Origin: Basidiobolus meristosporus CBS 931.73
Lineage: Eukaryota; Basidiobolomycota; Basidiobolomycetes; Basidiobolales; Basidiobolaceae
Direction of reading: 5' to 3'
Assembly: GCA_002104905.1 (NCBI GenBank)
Contig: MCFE01000130.1
Span: forward strand, 95,857 to 159,856
DNA length: 64,000 nt
Shown here: positions 57,759 through 64,000 of the stretch, piece by piece
Numbering within the stretch: position 1 is the stretch's first letter
Layout: the number at the start of each line of letters is the position of its first letter
Program-made: the position numbers and the translations under genes
The notes under the pieces: generated by a model
Seen by the model: the letters and a program-made list of their open reading frames with translations, nothing else
Databases searched by the model: none
What the model was told of the DNA's origin: nothing

Positions 57759-60700
57759 ATGAGAGCCCTTTTCCAGAAGTCTGACTCAGCAACTAGAAAG
57801 ATTACTATTGATGCCCCTATTGAGACTCATACAGTGAGTCCAAACAGCCCTGACAACAGAAAATACGAAGTAGACACCTTTGCTACTAAGAGACACCTTC
57901 CTGAAGAACCTGTCAAACCCATCCTTAGAAGACCACGATTTGAAGAGCCTGAGGTTATTATTGACAAGAGGCCTGGAACACTGCCTACTCAAGACCCATT
58001 ACCTCACTTTCAGATGACCTCAAAGATAGCTGGCTACTCAAGCCCCCAATTGATTACTGAGAAACTACTGAAGCAGAACCTCACTTTGTCAGTTGGAGAA
58101 ATCATGAGTGTATCACCGTCTGTTAGGAAGACCTTTGATGAGCAGCTTAGAACAAGAAGACAAGCTGTTGAACATATGGACACCCATATAATCCAGACAA
58201 ACCATGAAGACCACAAAAAGGATGACACCGCTACCAAATACAAGACCTTTTACTCAGTTGCAACTGCTGTGGTGAAAGGGTATATATATGATGACCCTGT
58301 TGACTGCCATATTGACAGTGGTTCAGAGATTTGTGTTATGCCGCTAGACTTCTGGAAGACACTTAGAAGCAAGGAGCTACTGCCTGTTGATAGAGATATT
58401 GGATGGAACATGACTGATGCAAACTCAGGGTCTAGCCCACTCTATGGTGTAGTGCACAAGTTCCCTATTGAGGTACAAGGAATCAAGGTCTGGCTTCCCC
58501 TCTTTATCTGCCAGAAGGCAAACTTTGACCTTCTGTTAGGCAGACCATGGGAGACCAGTACTAAGGCTACAACTACCAACTATTCTGATGGGTCAGTGTG
58601 GTACACTATACAAGGATCCAACCCAGGACTACAGTCAACATTTTGTGGGGTAACACCCAACAATAAGAGGACACATACCGCTTGCCAGAAGACACATCTT
58701 GTTATAGAAGAAGATGAGGAGCCTGACAGTATACACCCTAACAGTTGGAGCTACTCATTAGGTATACAGGAGCAGACAGCTATGGTTCGCACAAAATACA
58801 AGACAGTGGAACAGAAGATTAGACCATCACTTACGCCTTTAACTGATGGGTCTCGACCTGCTGATTACATCAGACCACCAGAAGGAACACCAGAAGATAT
58901 ACGACTTACACCTGAGAGACTTAAGCAACTTATCATTGGTGATGGAAACCTAACACCGGAGGAGATCTTACTATTTGAAGAAACCCTGAAAAGGCATGAT
59001 AAGGTTTTCTCATATAATGACAAGGAGATGGGACTCTTAAAGACATCGGTTGAAAAACCTATCAAAATTCATACAGTGCCCCACACACCCTGGTCATTTA
59101 AACCTTACCCACTGCCTAGAGGACTCCAAGCTGATGTGCATGACCTACTTAAGAAGAAGATTGAGGCTGGTATCCTAGAACCTTGCCATGGACCTTATGC
59201 TAACAGATGGTTTGTGACCAAAAAGAAGAATGGGAAGCTCCGATTCATTCAGGACATGCAACCTGCAAATGCTGTCACTATCAGAGATGCCGCAATACCT
59301 CCGTCTATTGATGACTTTGCAGAAAGCTTTAGTGGTCACTCCATCTACTCAACATATGATCTCTACTCAGGATACGACCAGATTCCCCTAGATGAGACAT
59401 CAAGAGATATGTTTGCACTCCAGACTCCATTTGGACTGTTAAGAATGACAAGACTTAGCCAAGGGGCAACAAACTCCGTGGCTCAGTTCCAGAGGTGCAT
59501 GGTAAATGTGCTCTACCGGTTTATACCTGAGAAACTTGCTGTCTTTGTTGATGACATAGGCATCAAAGGACCAAAACTCCGGGACACAACTGAAGTTATG
59601 CCTGGAGTAAGAAAGTTTGTCTATGACCATATTTCAGACAATGATGCCATATTAGGAGCCATTGAAGAAGCTGGACTCACCATCAGTGGTGAGAAAAGCA
59701 GCTTTGGTGTATCAGAGATATCCATTGTTGGACAAAAATGCAACACCTTTGGTCGTTCACCCGGAGACTCCAAGACACAAAAGATATGCAACTGGCCTAC
59801 CCCCACAAATCTAACACAAGCTCGTGGCTTTGTGGCAGCTTGTGGGTTCTTTAGGATCTGGATCCCAAGATTTTCTGAGATAGCAGAACCAATCTACCGA
59901 CTACAGAGAAAGAATGCCCCATTTAACTGGGGAGAAGAGCAAGAAGAAGCCATGCAATTACTAAAAGAGGCCTTAGTATCTCCACCAGTTCTGAGACCTC
60001 TTGACTATCAGAACACTGAATGCCCACCTATCTTGACGGTGGATGCAAGCCCTGTAGGAGCTGGAGCACTACTTGGCCAAGATGATGAAGATGGTAACCG
60101 CTATGCCTGCAGATATGAGAGCTGCCTCTTCTCTCCTAGAGAACAAAGATACTCACAGATTAAGAGAGAGCTACTAGGAGTTGTGAAGATGCTGAGAAAG
60201 CTGAAGTCACAACTCTACATGACACATTTCATCCTGGAGACAGATGCTAAACCACTTATAGGAATGATCAACAAGCCTGATCTACCTGATGATGCCACAA
60301 ATCGGTGGATGGCATGGCTGAAAATGTTTGACTTTGAGGTCAGACATATCCCTGGCAAGACAAATGTTGTGGCTGATGCACTCTCCAGGAAGGGACCACA
60401 GTTGTCTGAAGATATGGACCCTGACTTTGATGACATAATTGATGCAGAAATCCGACAACTACACGTGAAGAAGCCCAGCAACTCTACGTGGAACACCATT
60501 CAAGACTATCTGAGAACCTTAGAGAAGCCACCAGGAATGAGCCCACATGATTTCAGAAAGCTCAGGAAGAAGGCCCATCATTTCTACATAAAAGATGGCC
60601 TCCTCTTCAAACGAGTAAAGCCTGGACAGACACCAAGAAGAGTTATAGTTGAGCCCCAGGAACAACTGACTATTATGTCAAGCCTTCATGAAGGAAGACC

Positions 60701-61715
60701 CGGTGGTCATAGAGGCAGAGATGCCACTTACAATGTTGTTTCCAGTAGATACTACTGGGAGCATATGTATCATGATGTCCAACACTTTGTTGAATCTTGT
60801 GACATTTGCCAAAGAAGGTCAACCAAGAGATATGAGGAGCCGCTCCATCCAACCTACACACCTTGTCTATGGCAGAAGGTTGGCATTGACCTGGTCCACA
60901 TGCCAACTGCTGGAACCAAGAAGTACCTTGTTGTTGCCAGAGATGATCTGAGTGGGTGGGTAGAAGCTCGAGCCCTACCCAATAACAAAAGCCACACCAT
61001 ATGGAGATTTATTCTTGAAGATATAATATGCAGATTTGGCTGCATCAGCCAGTTTGTTGCTGACCGAGGAGAAATGACCTCAAATTTGATCCAGGAACTC
61101 TGCTCACAATACAAGATTCATATTGCTTTCACTACCGCTTATCACCCACAGGCCAATGGAATGGTTGAAAGAGGCCATGGCCCGTTAGTTAACTCCCTGG
61201 TCAAGAGCTGCAACAACATGACACTACAGTGGCCTACACAACTTCATCTAGCACTCTGGGCAGATAGAATCACTACAAAGCGCAGCACAGGTCTATCTCC
61301 ATTCAAATTGCTTTACGGACATGATTGCGTTCTTCCCATAGAGCTTGACTCAATATCCTGGAACATGCTAGAGTGGAGAACTACAATGAGTACAGAAGAA
61401 CTACTGACTACACGCATCAAACAGCTTGATCACCATGAACTTGATATTACCCAAGCAGCTGCTAAACTCAAAGAGACAAGACTTCAGAACAAGGAACCAT
61501 TTGACAAGTCACATAGCCTTAGACCAAAGCCATTACTGCAAGGAGATCCAGTACTGCTCTATGATTCCACTTTAGACAAGCAGTGGAGTCGCAAATTTGA
61601 CAATAAGTGGTCTGGCCCATATATTGTCTCTAAGGTGATTGGAAATGGAAGCTACTACCTGTCTGAACTTGATGGAACACCGCTAAGAGCACCTGTGGCA
61701 GGAAACCAGACTTAA
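57759..61715 (+). CDS. Gypsy-2 Pol polyprotein, 1318 aa, intact
   Basis: Domain order protease, RT, RNase H, integrase as in Ty3/gypsy. Protease HIDSGSEICVM at about residues 183-193. RT with FVTKKKNGKLRFIQDMQPAN, DLYSGYDQIPLDE and the active site VFVDDIGIKG (FVDD, about 596). RNase H TVDASPVGAGALLG (about 760) and ETDAKPLIGM. Integrase zinc-binding HHCC ending CDICQRR, catalytic D in GIDLVHMP (about 1045), D in VADRGEM (about 1102), and E in NGMVERGHG (about 1137). C-terminal GPYIVSKVIGNGSYYLSELD, a GPY/F module with no chromodomain. Catalytic residues are all visible and no internal stop is seen. Whether translation begins at this ATG or by readthrough from gag is open. Confidence 0.93.
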   Translation: MRALFQKSDSATRKITIDAPIETHTVSPNSPDNRKYEVDTFATKRHLPEEPVKPILRRPRFEEPEVIIDKRPGTLPTQDPLPHFQMTSKIAGYSSPQLITEKLLKQNLTLSVGEIMSVSPSVRKTFDEQLRTRRQAVEHMDTHIIQTNHEDHKKDDTATKYKTFYSVATAVVKGYIYDDPVDCHIDSGSEICVMPLDFWKTLRSKELLPVDRDIGWNMTDANSGSSPLYGVVHKFPIEVQGIKVWLPLFICQKANFDLLLGRPWETSTKATTTNYSDGSVWYTIQGSNPGLQSTFCGVTPNNKRTHTACQKTHLVIEEDEEPDSIHPNSWSYSLGIQEQTAMVRTKYKTVEQKIRPSLTPLTDGSRPADYIRPPEGTPEDIRLTPERLKQLIIGDGNLTPEEILLFEETLKRHDKVFSYNDKEMGLLKTSVEKPIKIHTVPHTPWSFKPYPLPRGLQADVHDLLKKKIEAGILEPCHGPYANRWFVTKKKNGKLRFIQDMQPANAVTIRDAAIPPSIDDFAESFSGHSIYSTYDLYSGYDQIPLDETSRDMFALQTPFGLLRMTRLSQGATNSVAQFQRCMVNVLYRFIPEKLAVFVDDIGIKGPKLRDTTEVMPGVRKFVYDHISDNDAILGAIEEAGLTISGEKSSFGVSEISIVGQKCNTFGRSPGDSKTQKICNWPTPTNLTQARGFVAACGFFRIWIPRFSEIAEPIYRLQRKNAPFNWGEEQEEAMQLLKEALVSPPVLRPLDYQNTECPPILTVDASPVGAGALLGQDDEDGNRYACRYESCLFSPREQRYSQIKRELLGVVKMLRKLKSQLYMTHFILETDAKPLIGMINKPDLPDDATNRWMAWLKMFDFEVRHIPGKTNVVADALSRKGPQLSEDMDPDFDDIIDAEIRQLHVKKPSNSTWNTIQDYLRTLEKPPGMSPHDFRKLRKKAHHFYIKDGLLFKRVKPGQTPRRVIVEPQEQLTIMSSLHEGRPGGHRGRDATYNVVSSRYYWEHMYHDVQHFVESCDICQRRSTKRYEEPLHPTYTPCLWQKVGIDLVHMPTAGTKKYLVVARDDLSGWVEARALPNNKSHTIWRFILEDIICRFGCISQFVADRGEMTSNLIQELCSQYKIHIAFTTAYHPQANGMVERGHGPLVNSLVKSCNNMTLQWPTQLHLALWADRITTKRSTGLSPFKLLYGHDCVLPIELDSISWNMLEWRTTMSTEELLTTRIKQLDHHELDITQAAAKLKETRLQNKEPFDKSHSLRPKPLLQGDPVLLYDSTLDKQWSRKFDNKWSGPYIVSKVIGNGSYYLSELDGTPLRAPVAGNQT

Positions 61716-61791
61716 GCTATTCAAGCACCGGAATTTCGCACATCACATTTAGTTTGCTTTGACCTGAGTTCAAAGCTGAGAGGGGGGTGGA

Positions 61792-62870
61792 TGTAGTGGG
61801 GTCACAGTGACACCCACAGGCAGATGTGCTCATTCTTATGCATTCACTTCCCTAAAAAGGATTACCCCGCCTATATTATTATCATCCCAAATTTGCAATA
61901 TTTCCTATTTTTGTCTATGTGATTATTACTATGCAACCTGACAAACTATTTGTCCCTATTAACCCATTGCACAAGCTATTCTTATTCCTTGCCAAGATGC
62001 CAAGATAAGATAGTTACCTTATAAGGCAAGTACCCCAACAGTGCCCATGTCACGTGACCATCTTGGTTTCATAATCCCCCATCTCACTACCATAAGAGGC
62101 AACCACATGACACAGAGGTTTCATGTTACCACTACCTGATTGGCTAGGTACTACTATGTCTCATGGAACAATCCGCCAAGAATTTGCGCTATTTTTAGTA
62201 CACAAAGACATGATTGGTTGTCTACTACCTTCTGGAAACTTCCGGAAAGTATTTTCTAGCAAGAAATTGAGCAGCAAAAAAGTATATAAGGGAGGCTATC
62301 CCTTAAAATAAATCATCCCTCTTCCAATATTCCGACTTATTGATTAGTGAGATCACCGCTACCTATTACCACTATTTTCTGACTCAGACCTGACAACACT
62401 CCCAGGAAACCGCGCTGACAGCCAACTGACCTTGGAGGCACTACTTGTGAGGAATACTCAGAGTAGGTATATTTTATTATATTTGTTTGTTTTCCCAAGT
62501 TTGTTCTTGTACAGGCAAAGATACTTTTCAGTCTTTGTAACTATTGGTCAAAGCTGCATTCTTATCAAGTCCCTGTTGGTGGAGTTTACAGTTGTTTTGA
62601 CTTTGGAAGCTTTAGTACATTGTCATCTCAAAGGACGTCGAAGCCATTATAAACTTTTGTTAAGACGCCAACTAAGTTGGGGATTGTAGTTCAATAGTTT
62701 TCCCTTGACAAGCTTGAGGCTTTATCCCCCATCACATTAGATTAGATAAAAGACCCAGTATTCCTAGCAAGCTTTTGCCAGAGGTTATCGCACCCAGTGA
62801 ACACCCCACACACATTCACACTTGAGAAGTGTTGGCCGTATTTTGCCCTTTGGACTTATACACCACCACA
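61792..62870 (+). repeat. Gypsy-2 3' LTR
   Basis: 1079 bp. Differs from the 5' LTR by about eleven substitutions and two single-base indels by eye. Carries the same GTCACGTGAC palindrome (62049-62058). Confidence 0.92.
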
Positions 62871-62939
62871 CCGCAATGATTTTCAACTGCCTACTTGACT
62901 GAGAGCCTGAGGTGTTGTATTATTACCTTTAGTGGGCAC
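62871..62939 (-). pseudogene. ORF A fragment left of the MITE
   Basis: AACTGCCTACTTGACTGAG and the following bases match 28842-28900 (ORF A copy b). This is part of copy d, interrupted by the MITE. Confidence 0.65.
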
Positions 62940-63678
62940 TATAGACTTGTTCCGTTGGATAGTGCCACATTGAGCCATGAGTACCAAATGATGCCATAGT
63001 GTGCCAGAGAGGCCAATATAGCCTCCACCTGGCCACAGAGTGTGAAACATAGCTCTGCATCCTCATGCAAAGCAGCCCCTGTGTTTCACCCATTGTGTTG
63101 GAGAAAATCCATTTTTTGACCTTTTTTTTGGATCAATATTGTGCAGGATGTATTAGAGCACCAGCAGATTGAAGATATGCATCTGGTACTCAATACCCTT
63201 GGCACTCTGAATCTAGCTCCTGTAGCTTGTATCATGTCACAAAAATGAATGGCACTATCTTGGTCCACTGGTACTATCTGGCACTATATTTAAATATTAG
63301 CCCTAAAGTAAGATCTATACAAAGCACTTATAGTGCCAGATAGTACCAGTGGACCAAGATAGTGCCATTCATTTTTGTGACATGATACAAGCTACAGGAG
63401 CTAGATTCAGAGTGCCATGGGTATTGAGTACCAGATGCATATTGTCAGTTCTACTGTGCTCTTACACATCCTGAGCTACATTGATCCACAAAAAAAGGTC
63501 AAAAAATGGATTTTCTCCTGTGCAATGGGTGAAATACAGGGGCTGCTTTACATGAAGATGCAGAGCTATGTTTCACACTCTGTGGCCAAGTATAGGCTCA
63601 CTTGACCTCTCTGGCACACTATGGCATCATTTGGCACTCATGGCTCAATGTGGGACTATCCAACAGAACAAGTCTTAT
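62940..63678. mobile_element. foldback MITE with PIF/Harbinger-like termini
   Basis: 733-bp near-perfect inverted repeat (62943-63675), each arm about 345 bp, with a loop of about 40 bp centred near 63310 (the loop holds TTTAAATATTAGCCC). Ends AGACTTGTTC and GAACAAGTCT, flanked by TAT on each side (62940-62942 and 63676-63678). The outer 30 bp equal the terminus of the Harbinger-like element at 49092. It contains no coding capacity beyond chance and splits ORF A copy d. Confidence 0.85.
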
Positions 63679-63828
63679 GTCCACAGGGCTTTTTTTGGTT
63701 GTAGCCCTGCATATTGTACTGAATATCAAAGCAAGCTGTTGTCCAACCATTCTTCTGCTGCTGTCAGCAGGGGGTTTAGTTGGGAACCAGATGATTATGC
63801 ATTATTTCTTGGCAGCATATACATCAAA
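63679..63828 (-). pseudogene. element A, ORF A copy d (N-terminal part)
   Basis: Minus-strand start ATG at 63828 (MLPRNNA then stop), continuing with recognisable ORF A sequence matching 28900-29040 and 48830-48968. The copy has an early stop, so it is dead. The divergent intergenic region follows to the window end (63829-64000) and matches 29041-29215. Confidence 0.65.
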
Positions 63829-64000
63829 GTGAGTCATACCAAAGGGAAAATGGTGTAATATGTATATGTGTAAGTGGTGCCACAACATTACTTGTAATGC
63901 TTACTATGACAGATCAACATTTCATCTTACATTCATGTAGGTGTAATGTTTCGATTGGAAAACTGTCTTGAATTCACATGAGTATTGACAAAAATACAAT
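63829..64000. promoter_or_regulatory. element A divergent intergenic region, copy d (runs off window)
   Basis: Collinear with 29041-29215 up to CATGAGTATTGAC. If the order holds, the zinc-finger transposase of this copy should start just beyond the window on the plus strand. Confidence 0.45.

Larger units (their letters stand above)
55679..62870 (+). mobile_element. near-intact Ty3/gypsy retrotransposon (Gypsy-2)
   Basis: LTR 55679-56757, primer site near 56760, gag 56898-57749, pol 57759-61715, purine tract AGAGGGGGGTGGA before the LTR at 61792-62870. LTRs are both 1079 bp with about a dozen differences by eye, so it is older than Copia-1. The left flank is Gypsy-1 pol and the right flank is ORF A sequence; flanking bases ACCAT and CCGCA do not form a target duplication. 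Confidence 0.93.

Noticed and set aside
62940-63678. Large palindrome as a possible replication origin or regulatory hairpin
   Set aside because: TSD, Harbinger-like termini and interruption of ORF A show it is a MITE insertion.

Overview
The window looks like nuclear DNA of a filamentous or early-diverging fungus. Reasons: compact genes split by 50-105 nt GT-AG introns with CTAAC/CTGAC-like branch sites, genes on both strands without operons, and a large island of Ty1/copia and Ty3/gypsy LTR retrotransposons with DNA transposons. A sphingomyelin-synthase-like phosphotransferase, a plant-IQM-like protein and a trimethyllysine dioxygenase fit an early-diverging lineage (zygomycete or chytrid grade) better than an ascomycete yeast. 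That placement is inference; no rRNA or marker gene is present.

Left part (1 to about 23.2 kb) is single-copy gene space: trimethyllysine dioxygenase for carnitine synthesis (1647-3613 +, 11 exons), a VPS9-domain Rab5-type GEF (4389-7483 +, 14 exons), a PAP2/sphingomyelin-synthase-like membrane enzyme (8153-8992 -), a doubtful membrane-protein gene (about 9660-10640 -), a CBM9-like protein (11387-12748 +), a zinc-free quinone oxidoreductase of the MDR family (13305-14549 -), an IQM-like protein (15689-16627 +), a coiled-coil protein with a possible C-terminal winged helix (17281-18921 +) and the RNA polymerase III repressor Maf1 (20075-21074 -). I rebuilt the exon structures by hand; where a full gene is given, all exon phases close. 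The genes do unrelated housekeeping jobs (carnitine supply, endosome traffic, sphingolipid headgroups, Pol III control) and do not form a cluster.

Right part (about 23.2-64 kb) is a transposon island. It holds one apparently intact, very young Copia element (35222-39907, LTRs identical by eye, 5-bp target duplication GCCAC, half-tRNA primer site). It also holds one nearly intact Gypsy element (Gypsy-2, 55679-62870) whose gag and pol are separated by one in-frame UGA, and the 5' half of a second Gypsy (Gypsy-1, 53478-55678). Around these lie decayed copies of both Gypsy families, two Copia families, a PIF/Harbinger-like element, a 733-bp foldback MITE sharing the Harbinger terminus, and several copies of an unusual DNA transposon ('element A'). 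Element A carries a Tnp2/Plavaka-like transposase with an N-terminal zinc finger, head-to-head with a long unknown protein (ORF A). Old copies are strongly CpG-poor compared with young ones, which suggests methylation-driven decay.

Most interesting: element A with its unknown ORF A, the UGA between gag and pol of Gypsy-2, the mismatched flanks of Gypsy-2, and the MITE/Harbinger pair. All family assignments come from reading motifs, not from database searches.
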